Below are positions 13,301-26,099 of a stretch of 64,000 nucleotides of DNA, in pieces. The notes below the pieces were generated by a model. That model was given only the letters and a program-made list of their open reading frames with translations. It did no database searches and was not told the DNA's origin. The stretch comes from Galdieria sulphuraria (Eukaryota; Rhodophyta; Bangiophyceae; Galdieriales; Galdieriaceae). The stretch is taken from contig NW_005178439.1 in the NCBI RefSeq assembly GCF_000341285.1, forward strand, positions 1 through 64,000. Direction: 5' to 3'. The translations under genes and the position numbers were made by a program. How positions within the stretch are numbered: the first letter of the stretch is position 1; every line of letters starts with the position of its first letter.

Positions 13301-16300
13301 ATTCGTATGCGTACTAGCTTTCTAGGAATTATTTACCAAAAGCTGGACTTTATCGTCAGAGTCAAACCAAAAACTCTAGTCGAACACGATGACATCAATA
13401 TGTACACTCGTGTAACATTGTAAAAGTTCAACCCATCCTTCGTGAGTTTCTTTCAGAGATACTTTGTATACTATCCAAACGCAACCTGTTTGCACAAAAT
13501 GTGAAGTTTCCTTTTCACTTTTTGAAAGCTACAACTACCACTACCTTCAACAGAATGACTTTCAGTGTGTTGAAAAGAAAAAAAGATCAGCAGCACTCTT
13601 GACACGGCAAATACTGCTACACACAAGTCACCTTGTTTCCCATTCACACAGTACTACTAATGTTACCCTCCTCTCCAACTATATAAGGACCAAAGACGAT
13701 TTGCAATAGATGCCTTTCAGAAACAGCAGCAATACTGGCTTCAACACTATCACTCTTACGACTTACATATTCTTTAGACAAAACTTAACTTTTGGTAAAC
13801 CCAGTAATTCATAAAAACAAAGGCGTTTCTCAAAACGGACTAATAGCTACAGTCGCCATCGTCAAAACACATTAACCAGGTGAACACAACCAAGATTTTC
13901 AAGTGTCCTTTTGCTTGCTTCATTTCATGGTTCCCAACAAGGTGAGTATATTTTGATATGAAAACTTTTCCCTTGCTTTCAAAATACAAGTTTATTCAGC
14001 TTTCGTTATCTAAAGCCCCACATTCATAATATTTCAAAAGACATACTCGTATCAATAGAGAATTGATATAAAAGCACAACAATACAAACAATCATTGAAA
14101 GTAAGCAATGATGGACTCAAAAGACTTTCCTATGCTATCCTGAGAAATGCCTGTTGCAGAGTTACAGACCGAGTTTTCCATCTTGAAAAGAGTCACATAG
14201 AAGACAAAAAACTAACATACAAAAAGTTAATCTGTGAACTGACAAAAACACTCAACTGAGAGTTTGACTGGTTTCTTGTTCTTGTAGAATATCTTTGAAA
14301 TAATAGCCCCAAGCCTGATTCTCAGAATCTCAACAACAGACTACAGGACTTTCAACTGCTAATAAATACGCAAAAATGCTCTGTAACAATTATCGATAAA
14401 AATAAACAAACTTGTGAAACAACTAATTGATTAATCGACCAACACTCAACGACAGCTTATACTCCTTTGTCTTTGCTCTCTTCTCGACAACGCTAATCTC
14501 AAATTTCCATACAAGACCAAAAGTGAAATAACAACAAGTCTTGCATAAAGTATATAAACTCCAAAGAGATAATAAAAGTTATAAATACTAAAAAGAAACT
14601 ACAGTCTACACGGAACTCAGAGCACAGGAATCGATGGACTGTTCTAAAAGAAACATTTGAAGGGCTTAAAAAAGAAACGTAGATAATAGAAATTCACTTG
14701 TCCAACAAAAACGAACGAAGAATTCGTTTTAGAAATTAAAGTCTGAAAAGTTTCACTAACAAACTTGAACCAGGTCCACAGACTTGACAACACTCACTGA
14801 AACTTCCCCTCCATCCAACAATCAAACCATTATGTTCATTTCTAATTGGATTGTTATGAGAAGGACCGCTTTGTATTCTCTCCTTTCACTGGAGATATAT
14901 TATTTTAAGTGACTAGTGAGTTTTATGAAAGAAAATATTCCACTTGGAGATATGTAAAAAGGTTCTGGAACAATAAGTGTGCTAGATACAATCAATCTCA
15001 CATCTCAGTATTGTTGTGAAAAGAGAAGAACAGTGTCGTAACAAAGGTCCTCTCAACTCCCTTGCGACACTGTAGCCTTTTAACAGAGTTGAATTTGATC
15101 AATCTTGTCTCTGCAAGGTAAATTTCAAACTACTTGTGAGCCTATTTTGATAACAAACCAAGAACGGGTTTTGCTACAACCAGTTTTTGACTCGTTCACG
15201 ATCTGAGAACCTTTCTTTGTTGGTCACTCAAAATTTAGGAAACTGCATAAAGGTGTAAAATTGTCATTTTCCAATTTCAATGACATTAACTCTGTTTGGC
15301 TTGCATTGTGAGAACTATAACCTTTCCTTCTATGCAAAATACGCTCAAGGAACAATCTTGTTCGATTACGAGTTGTAAAGAAGAATAAATCATATATTCA
15401 ACCGTAGAATTGGAAAGTATACAGAGAACAGGACGATAATAAAAAACTGACCAAAGGTTGGGAATACTTTTGTCTATACACAAATTCGTACATAAACTAC
15501 CTACGATAAGTAGGATCGAACCTCAAACGATTCAAGGCTATTGGTTCGTTCTCCACGTAAAGAACTTGTTGAGAGTTTTTGACTAGTATAACAACGGTAA
15601 AAGTGGCGATGCTTTCGCTTCTCCTTGCACATATATTTCAAGATTCACGTTTCTTTGTTACTTTGCAAAGAGGAGATGAAAGATTCTTATTTTTCCATTA
15701 TTTCTACGTTTATATTCTTTTCTTTTCACTAGGAGACGAAATTGATCCAGTATATTTAAAAGAACAAGACCTTTACCAGTTTGGATAACAACCAAAATAT
15801 CATTTAAGATTTGACTCTGCAAAGGAATCAGATAAATTTTTTTGTTTTATTCTGCTGAATATTGTTTGCGAGTTGACGACAATTTTATTCTTTGTAGAGC
15901 AACTTGGATAAATCAGCGTTTCTCTTCTTTTTCAAGCTTGACTTGCCCCTAGTAGAAATGAACATTCCTTCTATTGATAGACTCGTGTTTTATACGAAAC
16001 GTTGAGTTGTCTTTGATTCTCGTCACAAATATCCAAAAGGAAGCCTCTACTAATGTACCCATCAGGTTATACTTCGCAAGAGTCTTCTTTCAAGTGCCTA
16101 ACGCAAGGAACTTTTGTATAGTGACTCACTTATTCAATGATCTGATGGTTGAGAATGGAAGAAGAATAGGACTCAACTGGACAAATCGTTCTTTGAATTT
16201 GCAGAGCTTTTAAAAGTTTTACTTTTTTATATTGGAAGAAATAATAGCCCTCTTGGAGTTATATCGTTCCTAAAGCATCTTTGTACACTTTATAGTTTGC

Positions 16301-17394
16301 TTTCTTATATATCTTCAAAAGTTGTAGTTTTTACAAAGTTGATCGTACAAGAGAAGGCAGTCAAAACCTTTAAACCTAAACAGTCATGTTTACCTTCAAA
16401 AACACCTCAACTGTATAGTCGACTATTGAGGAGAAGGAATTCAACTATGATTCAAATGTTATGCAATGACAAGATACGAGAAAAGAATCGATAGAATAGA
16501 CTCAATTCGATTGAATTGAATTTCTTGAAAAATATCTTTTCTCCTCTTAACAGAAGTCACAGTATCAAATGCCACTATTTTCAGAGGAGAAAGAAACAGG
16601 AGTTATTGACTCTTACAGAAATTGAGTATTGATGATACACTTGTGTGAGTCAATGTTGTTTCTGAGATTTGATAAAATCACAAATATTTTGGATCCTTCT
16701 TTGCACATTTGTTTTGCTTTGTCTTTTGCTATCATCAACTTTTGTAGCTTTTGTGATAAACTGCTACTTGTCATGATATCGTGAGAAAGGAATTTGATGA
16801 TTGCTGAGAATAAAACAATGCTATGCTTGCGGGTTTCTGCATTTCTACTAAATAATATACTTCAACTGGAGCTTTTGAATAGACTACAGAAGAGAATGAC
16901 TTGGTTCATAATCTAGTTCCGTGTTTCGAAATGAAGCAAAGGTGACGTAAAAACTATTCCATAAAATACAGAAAATCTAGAGAGAGACGTCTACGGAACA
17001 AATTCTTCATGAACAATCTATATCACTCGGAACTCTCATGACTACTCTCGAAAATTCTGAAAGAAACGTTCTTATCTATGTGAGAATGGGCCATGTTTAA
17101 TAGCTTTATACTCTCAAAGAGCATAAAAAACTTGTGAAATAAACATTGGCTTCCTTCCAATCCTTCTTGTACCCTATGAGAGTTACCATTATATTAGCAT
17201 ACGAGAATAAGAATATCGATAGTTGAAAAAGCCATATTGATCGTTCTTCCATAGTTCAAATCATCTCAGTCCAAGCCATAAAGGGTATGACATAGTCATC
17301 AGTTGATAAAGAGAAGAAGTTGGATTGGTATCCTTTACTGTTTTCCTCGATGTACTGGTGACCGACAAAAAGAAAATCATTAATTTATTTATAT
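7361..17394. other. About 10 kb without a convincing gene
   Basis: The longest reading frame is 120 aa (11154-11516, plus), with a 95-aa frame opposite it. Neither shows a known domain, and frames of similar length occur on both strands throughout. No rRNA or complete tRNA cloverleaf was found by eye. A TTG microsatellite lies near 13028-13050 and a shorter one near 13188. Base composition is more even than in the T-rich left edge, which would fit old, decayed coding DNA. Confidence 0.5.
13028..13050. repeat. (TTG)n microsatellite
   Basis: About seven tandem TTG units (CAA on the minus strand) lie in otherwise unique sequence. A weaker repeat of the same type sits near 13188. It makes a polyglutamine run in a short minus-strand frame, which is not taken as a gene. 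Confidence 0.85.
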
Positions 17395-17439
17395 TTGTAC
17401 TCCGAAATAAACAGAAGATTGTTTAATTTCACTTTGGCG

Positions 17440-19557
17440 ATGGCGAGTTTGGATGAAAAGTGGAAAGCTGTGGACAAATTTGAGTCTGTTGTGGTAGATC
17501 GTGAAAGAGATGTTGTTCGAGTGACAAAAGAACTGTATGATCTTCATAGCAACAGAGAACAACTCAGGGGTGTAACAAGTAGTTGCGACTATCGCTTGAC
17601 CATACCATTCGCTCCGCACATGTTCGGTTCTGGCAAGACTACGTTTTGTCATAACTATTTGGAGTTGGTGCGAAGGTTTGGCGATACTTTTCTGTCGAAA
17701 TTTGCTTCGGACCCTTCGAGGAGAGCCTTTTTGGAGAAGCTGAAAAGGGCTTCAATGTTCTACGTCAATTTAAGAGAGTTGGAGCCAACTCGACCCATCG
17801 AGGAAAATCGCAACCTTGAGTGGGCAGTCTACTATTTATTGTACCGATCAGCTTGTAATCAGATGGGTCTACCGTTTATGAAGCCTGATGAAGCCTACAG
17901 ACACATTCCTCTCTATCCAAGCTTTCTAATTCCAGAGCTACGGAAGACTTTGGGCATTCCTTCCGATCAATATCTTCTGATAGCATTTGATGAAGTTGGT
18001 GTGTTTGATACAAAGGCAACTTTTTTTGAACTGGAGAAGAATGACAAAGGCGTGGTTCGACCTTACAATGACTTTTTCGGTATCATTAGTCAATTGTGCA
18101 AAGAACCCGACTTGTTTTTTATAGTTGTTGGGAAAAGCAAGGGTTTAAGTATTAACAATGATGTGGCTTTTGGGCTATCAAGAGTTATACTACATTTTAT
18201 TTCTTTATCACCTTTGGACGCTTCCAGTATCGTTGAATTCCTTGAAAAGAGTCTTCTAAAGACACCTACTCAAGTTCCGGTTTGTAATGTCTTATGTAGT
18301 TCTTCATTTTCAGTAAATGAATTGGCAGACTCATTATTGGAATGTACAGGTGGAGTTCCTGGTTTGTTGACTCGTGCAGTAAATATGCTTTTGAATTATA
18401 TAATAGCAAGAAATCAGCCTTTCATATCGAAAGAAGAATGTTTGACTTGTATGAATGACTACGATTTCCGAAGAATTTGTGCTGAACCATTTGTGGAACA
18501 AATATTGAATTTGGACGAAGATAGAAAAAGTGTTTTTGATATACTTTTAATGATGGCACTTTATCGTATACCGTCTAAAGTAGATAACAGATTGACCTCG
18601 GAGTCCTATCTATATGATGCAGTAACTGAAATGGGACTATATCGATATCCTATTGACCAGAATACTTTGCAAATCCTGATTCCAAAAATATTTGTTGGAA
18701 TCTTCAAGAAGCAACCGTCCATTTCCCCTATGGAAAAGATACTTCTCGAATCACTTGATGTAGAACCAGTAGATTGTTTCTTCTATTCAAAGTGTCGTGT
18801 ATTTGAAGGAATTGTTGCTTTACGACTAGTTTTGATGTTGTCTTCAAAGAATCGAAATGAGTTGAGGGAATTATTGTGTCAATTGTCTCCAATATGGAAA
18901 CAAATGAAACTTCCAATCAGTACAATATCACCTATTCACTATATGAAGTCTGTCGTTAGTTCTAGAGAAACAAGAAATGAATCGAACAAGAGTCGAAGAA
19001 CTTTTGCCAATACTGAATGGAATAAGATTATTCGAGAAACACTTTATTTAGAGACTATTTACATTCCTTTGGACGCTACTTCTCATAGTCCTGATATTAT
19101 ATTCAAATTACAATCTCCTGTGGAACCCAAAGTTCTTACTGTTGGAGTTGCATGTAAAGGACGTTGGAAGTCGGAAGGAATTGGCTGGTCAGATATTATA
19201 GATGAAGCCAAGAAATTTTTAGATCCTGTATATGATCAAGTCTTATCCAGTGCAATGGATCATCATCATTGTATGCTTATTATCGTTAGTACAAAGTTAT
19301 CATTGAATGTTTCTAATGAGTTGGGTAATTAGAGTCGTTGTTACTCCAGTGGAATGTTTATTGGAAATGATTCTTTCAAAGTACCTGATAATTGTGAACT
19401 TGTTATTCTTTGTGAAAGAGATATCCAAATGCTGATTGACAAAGAAATATTGAATGGACTTGAAAGAGCATTTCATGTTTCTCATAATCCTACTTTTTGG
19501 GATTTTGGATTAGATTTACTTAATAGAATCCGTAACAGTTTCTTAAGTTGGCAATAG
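17440..19557 (+). pseudogene. P-loop NTPase plus nuclease, Crinkler/RHS-like, copy A (fossil)
   Basis: The reading frame begins at 17440; this start is preferred to an in-frame ATG-like codon 45 bp upstream because it aligns with the start of copy B. A Walker A site (FGSGKTTF) lies about 65 residues in, and a Walker B-like strand (YLLIAFDEVG) near residue 185. A TGGVPG segment typical of this NTPase group follows. The C-terminal part carries a spaced SPD...VACK pattern expected of a restriction-endonuclease fold. This order is that of Crinkler/RHS-type proteins, found in oomycetes, trypanosomes and some algae. The gene appears broken, with about one break, so it is described as a fossil. Function is inferred from architecture only. 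Confidence 0.6.
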
Positions 19558-20120
19558 ATTCTAACTCAGTCCTTCACTTTGTGATTTGTTTTGAAGAGCA
19601 AATAAACTTTTTTTTGTATGTTTGAAACTCGGTTACAACTTATTTGCTTTCACTCTGAGGATTATTGTATTAATATGATACTAACCACGAAAATCAAAAT
19701 AAGCCTATTGTTGTAAAAGTCACTGTCACAATTTGACAGGTCATATTTGCTTCTTGTTACTACTCAGGAGAGTGTCCCAAAGTGTTGACAAATGGGTTTT
19801 ATACAAGGTATTGTATTCGTCAAAGACTTTATTTATAGTTCGCCTCAAGTTGAAAGTTCCTCAGCTGGTCTATTTTCTAATAGCTCAGAGAAGTTGTTTT
19901 TATATACAATTGCACACAAACCAATATCCACTCTTTATTACAAAAAAATGAAAAAGATAGTTTTTATCTAAAAGGCAAATCATGTTCTTATCAAGACTTG
20001 TCCTAAGCTTCAAAAGACTTTCGTCGCTCTCAAGAGTTTGAGAGCATTGGACTGCTGGAAGAAGATTGATCGATCATTGTTGTATTTTACTGTCGCATAG
20101 TTTACTTCATAGCTTACGAT
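19558..20120. other. Spacer between the two NTPase-nuclease paralogues
   Basis: This 560-bp AT-rich spacer has no gene. A T-run and polyadenylation-like AATAAA follow copy A near 19600. No repeat at the ends of the paralogues was seen that would mark a mobile element. Confidence 0.5.
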
Positions 20121-22237
20121 ATGTCTAGTGAGCTTGAAGCAGAAAGCGTGTATGACATGGTTGTAGTAGACCGAGAACAAGATGTTGGTGTAGTAACACT
20201 GCAGTTATTTAGGCTATACACTCTACGTAAACTTGGTCGCCATTTCAAACCAGTCATACCCTTTGGTCCCCACCTCTTCGGAAGTGGAAAGACAAAATTC
20301 GTACAAAATTACTTGGAACTGGTGAATAATATGGGTGAAAGTGCACTGATAGGTCTCGATTACGTTGGTGAGTCTGAGAAGGCCAACCGAAGAGGTTTCC
20401 TGGAGAAGCTGAAAAGGGCTTCATTGCTCTTTGTGGATTTGAAGGAGTTGAAGCCAACAGAACCCACGAGAAAAAACGAAACCTAAAGTGGGCAGTCTAC
20501 TATTTGTTAATAAAGGCTGCCTGCCCGCAATCAGGTCTTCCGCAACCAGACCCGGACGAATGTGCCAAAGAAAGAAAACTTAGAAATAATGCATATGGTC
20601 CAAAAAATACGAGAAATACTAAACATTCCTTCCGATCAATATCTCCTGGTGGCATTTGACGAAGTTGGTGTCCTTGACAAAAAGCGAAACGAATTTCAAC
20701 TCAAGAAAAACAACAAAGGTAGAGTTCGACCTTACAACGACTTTTTCGGTATCATTAGTCAATTGTGCAAAGAACCCGACTTGTTTTTTATAGTTGTTGG
20801 GAAAAGTGAAGGCTTAAATATATACAATTACGTAGCTTCAGTCTCAAGAGTTCAGTTAGTATTTATTCCTCTTTCGCCGCTTGAGAAACAGAGTATCGTG
20901 GAACATTTGGAGAAAAGTTCTTCCTTTTTATTCCCTGGGAGCCCAAAGGTTTCAGAAATTCTTTGTCACGAAGACTTCTCAACTAGTGAACTTGCAGAAT
21001 TGTTGTTGGAATTGACTGGTGGTGTTCCTGGTTTACTTGTTCGAGCAATCAGTTACCTTCTGCTGTATAAATCATCCAACAACAATTTCTCATTATCTAA
21101 GGAAACCTTCTTGATCATAATGAATAGCTTTCTAGTAACAAATTATTGTGTTGCGCCATTCTTACCTCGTCTGATAAGTCTCAGTGAGCAGCGTAAGCGC
21201 TTGTTAAGAATGCTTACGTTATTATCTTTGTATCGTATTCGATTTGATTTTGATGAAACTGTGCAAATAAGCTCAAATTCTGATGTGTTTTTGTTTGACC
21301 TAGTTACAGATATGTGTCTCTATCGTCGATTGGTTATAGAACCAGACCACAACGAACGCTATGAAGTGTTGATACCCAAGTTACTGATTGAATATATTGA
21401 CCAAGGCGTAAAGGATGATCGTTTAGAATGGTTACTTTTACAAACCCTCAAGTCTCAATCTATGGAATTCTTTTATGAGTCGAAATGTCGAATTTTGGAA
21501 GGTCTTATTGCGACACTGTTTTATTTACATTTTTCTCGGCATCCTACAAACAGCTCAATGTTTTCTACTCTTGGTCAATTGTCTCGTGTTTGGAATGAAA
21601 TGAATTTACAATTTTCTTCCGAATCTGCTGCTTATTATATGAAATCTATACATTATACCAGAACTGTATCAGGAACAGAGAGAATGACATTTGGAAGCAA
21701 TGAATGGGAAAGGATAGTGGAAGAAATGTTAGAACTTGAAAAGATATATATTCCATTTCATTCAACATCCCATAGTCCAGAGATATTATTCAAGTTGCAT
21801 GGAAGAACGAATGAGAAGAACTTGATGAGTGGGTATTGCTTGTAAAGGCCGATGGAGTCGTAATGGTATTCGATGGAATGAAAATTTTGGAAGAAGCTCA
21901 CAAGTTTTTAAAACCAGTGCATGATCAAGTATTGACTAGTCATTCTACATGGCATTGTATGTTGATTATTATGAGTACTCAGTTAGCAACCAACGTATCT
22001 GAGGACTTGAATCATTCTAGTCGTTGTTATTCATCTGGCGATAGTGTTGAAGATTTCGTGATTCCTCACAACTGTGAATTGGTTATTCTTTCTGAAGCCG
22101 ATGTAGAAAACTTTATTGGCAAAGACATTTTATCGAATTTAAGGAACGCTTTCAAATCTGTGGATAATCCACATTCGAGAAATATTGGCATTTCAACCCT
22201 ACAAGAAATAGTTTCATCTCTTTCCAAAAATATTTAA
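20121..22237 (+). pseudogene. P-loop NTPase plus nuclease, Crinkler/RHS-like, copy B (fossil)
   Basis: This is a tandem paralogue of the gene at 17440-19557 with the same layout. It has the N-terminal motif VVDREQDV, Walker A (FGSGKTKF), Walker B-like YLLVAFDEVG, the TGGVPG segment and a C-terminal nuclease-like region. Nucleotide identity to copy A is patchy: an 80-bp block (20727-20806) is almost identical while the flanks differ widely. The gene looks broken, with roughly three or four breaks, and is more decayed than copy A. It is probably a recent relic of a subtelomeric family. Confidence 0.6.
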
Positions 22238-24137
22238 GAATATATCGTTATTGTTCTTTAATGAATATCAATTGAGTCTTTGAGAAGTTTTCTAAAACAA
22301 TTCATTTTCAAAAGTTTTCATCAATCGGGCTGTTTTATAAGACACTGTCAAAAACTATATCAAACTTTTGAAAAACTTATTCTTCTAACCACAATTTTGT
22401 GATTTGGATCACATACTCCATTGTTACAAGCCATAGAATGAGCACGAATCAATCTAACTTCCCATAAAAACTCCTTGAAACCTACCTTTTGACTATAGTA
22501 AAAGAAAGTTTCTAGTTATGATGAGTAAGAAAATATTCCGGCTTTCTCTCTAATGTTAATGTGAGTCTAGAACTGTCAAAGAGATCAGTTCTACAGCTTA
22601 TCAAATAAGGCAAACGCTCAAACAATAAAACGTACATTCCTTTCACAGTTTCCTTGAAAGTTTTTCGGTCATTGTTTTCATCAACCTTTTCTCGTGAATT
22701 CATTTTGGTATAAAATGACTTGTAAAGAGATACGCATGGCGAACTTATCAAAAAGGACATAGAGTTTTATAAATATCAAATTCTGTATGGATAAAGTGGA
22801 CTGGATCTTCCTATTCCTTGTGCATGAGTATTTCATCGGTACAAGAAGCAATTTTCTCTGTTCAAATTGGTAGGTGGTAATCGTGGACTCTAGAAAAGAA
22901 TGCTAAAGCTCAACTACATGATGCCTTACATGTCTTCATAGTTACTCTAGATCGACATTTTCTTCTTCTTAAAGACTTGAAAGAATTCACATTATTCATG
23001 GTAATGCTTCTTTATTGGAGTTTCTAGCTATTTTGACATTTTTATCTATCCTCTTTATAGAGAACAACAACATTGCTCGGGTCATCACTTATTATTTTTA
23101 ATATTTATGGAAATTTTTCATCTGCAAAAAAAGTTTATCTGACAGACTACAACAGTTGAACCGATGCTGTCTGAGGATTCAAGTTGGGTATTCTTGAATT
23201 CTAAACTTGAGCTACTTTCGGAATGAGATTTGGATGGAATTCGTTTCCGTTACAAAACGTGCAAAATGCATTCGAATGAGGGAAAGTTGTATCCATCACT
23301 TTGATGTTTAGTACTTTTTTTGATGGATATGAATCTCAATAGCAATAGTTGACTCTTTTTTCTTGTTTCAGTGTCCTTTTTCAATTCATGGATTGGAGTC
23401 ACACAAATATGGAAATTGACTTGCAAGATAATCTACATATTCCAAAGCAAGAAAGAAATCTGTTCCAAGGGTATTCTTGGTAACATTTCCGAAGACCATT
23501 CTGAGATGGCATGAGACTTCAAAAGTACTCTGGAATATTTTGGATAATAATTCTCACACTATTCATAGACTATCGACGTCAAAAAAAAAGTCAACTTCCA
23601 ACTTGGCTATATGTTGCCCATTTAAGGTTCGAGGTTAAAGGCCCTCTTAACCAGAAGTTTCTTCTGCTGAGCTGCTTTGCTCCAACACAAGGCTCTATCG
23701 CAACATCGTGGTATCATTTCAGTCTTCCGTCTTATATGTTGTATAGATATGGGGACACATATCTTCTCGATCTATATTTCAAAGTCAGCGAAATCTGCAC
23801 TAGGCATCACTGCTTGTTTGTTCATCAAACAAACGGCAAAATTAGAAGATCAGTTGTCACCGTCGTGAAGGAATATTTCAATAATGTGATACAGCTGAGC
23901 AAGGTTTACTAGAGTCGGTCGACATACTCTTTGTAGAAGTCGAGTATTTGCGTATTTTACCCCTTCAACAGCTCTGGTAAGTGCTTAAAATTCATTTCAC
24001 CGCAATATACCAAAGCGATTTTTGGAATGTGGTTTATTCTCTATGCCAATGCAAACAATGCTGGTTTAAAGTATACTTTTATTCAAACAAAACGCAACAG
24101 TGACATGCCTCCATCATCTTAATTAAACAGTCTACGT
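22238..24137. other. Gene-poor stretch before the dense region
   Basis: No convincing gene is present. A 133-aa plus frame (23511-23912) overlaps a 63-aa frame in another phase, and an 82-aa minus frame lies at 22512-22760. None has a recognisable domain. Overlapping frames near 23650-23870 could be the remains of a degraded gene. Confidence 0.4.
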
Positions 24138-25832
24138 CTATCCGTCCTTCACTGGCTCACCTGAATGACGACGTAATTCTTCTTCTCTTGCTCTTGATAA
24201 TGCCACAGCTTTATCATAGGGTGAAATAAGAGGAGTATTGGATACAGGCAAACCCAACAACTTTCGAAGACTTCTCCAACCTGAACGGATATGATACCAT
24301 GCTATAGTAAATAGTCCTTCTTCGAATACGACTTTCATTTGTTCCAAGGTATATCCTTTGGTTTCAGGAAGGAATAGAAATTGCATTAATATTCCTAAAA
24401 AGTTAAAACCTGCATAGAAACCAAATGATCCTTGTGGTCCCCATGCAGCTTCCATCGAAGGCCAAGAGAAAGAAAGTGCAAAGTTGAAAGCATTCACAAA
24501 AAATGTGGTAACCAAAGTTCCTGCTGCACGTACATAAGTAGGAAATACTTCTGCACAGAAGGTCCAAGGCACTGGACCTGCACCAGGAGAATAAGCTACG
24601 ATGAAGAATATAACTCCAATAATAAAGAATGCCAAGTTCACTTTGCGATCTCCATAAAAGGAAAATAATACCATCAATAACATTAAAAACATAATTGGAA
24701 AAGTGACCAATTGTAATGTTCTTCTACCATAGCGATCAATAGTAAAGAATACTATCGGAGTAGCCATCATATTCACAAAACCTGGAAATAAACTAACTGC
24801 AACAGAATCGCGTGAACTCATATGAATGTTCTCTTGAAAGACAGTATCAATATAATTCATAAAAACATTCATTCCACTCATTTGTTGAAACAACATTTCC
24901 ATGATGCCAACCAAAACAGCTCTCCTCAAGAAAGGGAGTCGAATCAACTCCAACATCAAATTTTTGCCTTCTTGAAGTCTTTCATCTTCTTCAATAGATT
25001 TCTTAATACGAATGAAATCCTTTTCAGCAGTTTCTGGATAAAGTCGAAGTTTCATTAAATTACGCTTAGCTTCTTCCAATCTGCCTCTTTTGATTAACCA
25101 TCTTGGAGATTCTGGAGCTGTCCATACAAGAAACACTTCAATGATAGAAGGAACCATAGGAGCTCCAATCATAATACGCCAACCTGTTACTTTATAATCC
25201 ACCCAAACAAATATCACGTTCACCAAATAGCCAATAAAGATGCCAATAGTAATTACTTGCTGATACAGAGATACTATGCCACCTCTAATACTCGTAGGAG
25301 CCATTTCTGCGAGAAATACAGGTGCAGTCTCTCCAATAATACCATAAGAAATGCCAACTACCAGACGCCCAGGAATAAATACTTGCCAAGAAGGAGCAAG
25401 TGCTTCCCATAAACAGCCACCTGTAGACAAAATGGCTGCTACACATATAGAGAACCTTCTTCCAAAATAAGTATTGGTGTATAATGCAACAAATACTCCA
25501 ATAAAAGTACCAAAATAAATACAAGACACCATAACTCCAACCAAATTGGTTCTAGAAGAAATATGAAAGTGTGGTTTGTAACCTACTTGTGCTCCACTGA
25601 TGGCAGAAATATCAATACCATAAAACAATACTGCAACAGAAGCTACAAATACGGACCAATAAAATACTTTGGTTTGTTTCCATGGATGAAGTTTTTCTTC
25701 TTCTGTTAAATATTCATCATCCAAATCTTCAACAGTTTCTTCTTTCCAGTTTTCGTTTTCTGTTTCTGTATATATGTTTGCTCTTTCCTCTGTAAACAAA
25801 TTTTCGTTAGCCGACATACTCATAGCAATCAA
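24138..25832 (-). CDS. Sugar porter, major facilitator superfamily
   Basis: This 564-aa single-exon membrane protein imports sugars or polyols, probably by proton symport at the plasma membrane. It begins with an acidic cytosolic tail of about 50 residues, then has about 12 hydrophobic spans. Sugar-porter signatures are visible: PESPRWL at the end of the first half, and PETKG (with YTLEQM) just after the last span. The first ATG is used; further Met codons at residues 4 and 6 could also serve. The next gene upstream on the same strand is a zinc polyol dehydrogenase. Galdieria species carry many sugar and polyol porters, so the substrate cannot be named from sequence alone. Confidence 0.9.
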   Translation of the reverse strand: MIAMSMSANENLFTEERANIYTETENENWKEETVEDLDDEYLTEEEKLHPWKQTKVFYWSVFVASVAVLFYGIDISAISGAQVGYKPHFHISSRTNLVGVMVSCIYFGTFIGVFVALYTNTYFGRRFSICVAAILSTGGCLWEALAPSWQVFIPGRLVVGISYGIIGETAPVFLAEMAPTSIRGGIVSLYQQVITIGIFIGYLVNVIFVWVDYKVTGWRIMIGAPMVPSIIEVFLVWTAPESPRWLIKRGRLEEAKRNLMKLRLYPETAEKDFIRIKKSIEEDERLQEGKNLMLELIRLPFLRRAVLVGIMEMLFQQMSGMNVFMNYIDTVFQENIHMSSRDSVAVSLFPGFVNMMATPIVFFTIDRYGRRTLQLVTFPIMFLMLLMVLFSFYGDRKVNLAFFIIGVIFFIVAYSPGAGPVPWTFCAEVFPTYVRAAGTLVTTFFVNAFNFALSFSWPSMEAAWGPQGSFGFYAGFNFLGILMQFLFLPETKGYTLEQMKVVFEEGLFTIAWYHIRSGWRSLRKLLGLPVSNTPLISPYDKAVALSRAREEELRRHSGEPVKDG

Positions 25833-26099
25833 TAAAACTGAAAATGAGCCCTCGTCCTTTAAGAGAGTGAGATAATATCCAATTCAATGGACAAAACATT
25901 TTGGGTCGCTTTATACTTCTCTTCGTTTCATTGTGTCCGATAGACAATGGCCATTCTCTATTCAGAAGGATTATGTCATTTGGACTTGAACTCGTGAAAA
26001 GCATTCTATTCAGAACGGGACAACTGCTCGATAGTCATTATACATGTCCACTTGTCTACTTTTATAAAACAACACATTCGGAATTTATTGGATAGTAAA

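Noticed and set aside
15495-15550. GGTTCGATCC on the minus strand, considered as a tRNA T-arm
   Set aside because: The flanking bases do not pair as a T-stem and no acceptor, D or anticodon arm could be drawn.
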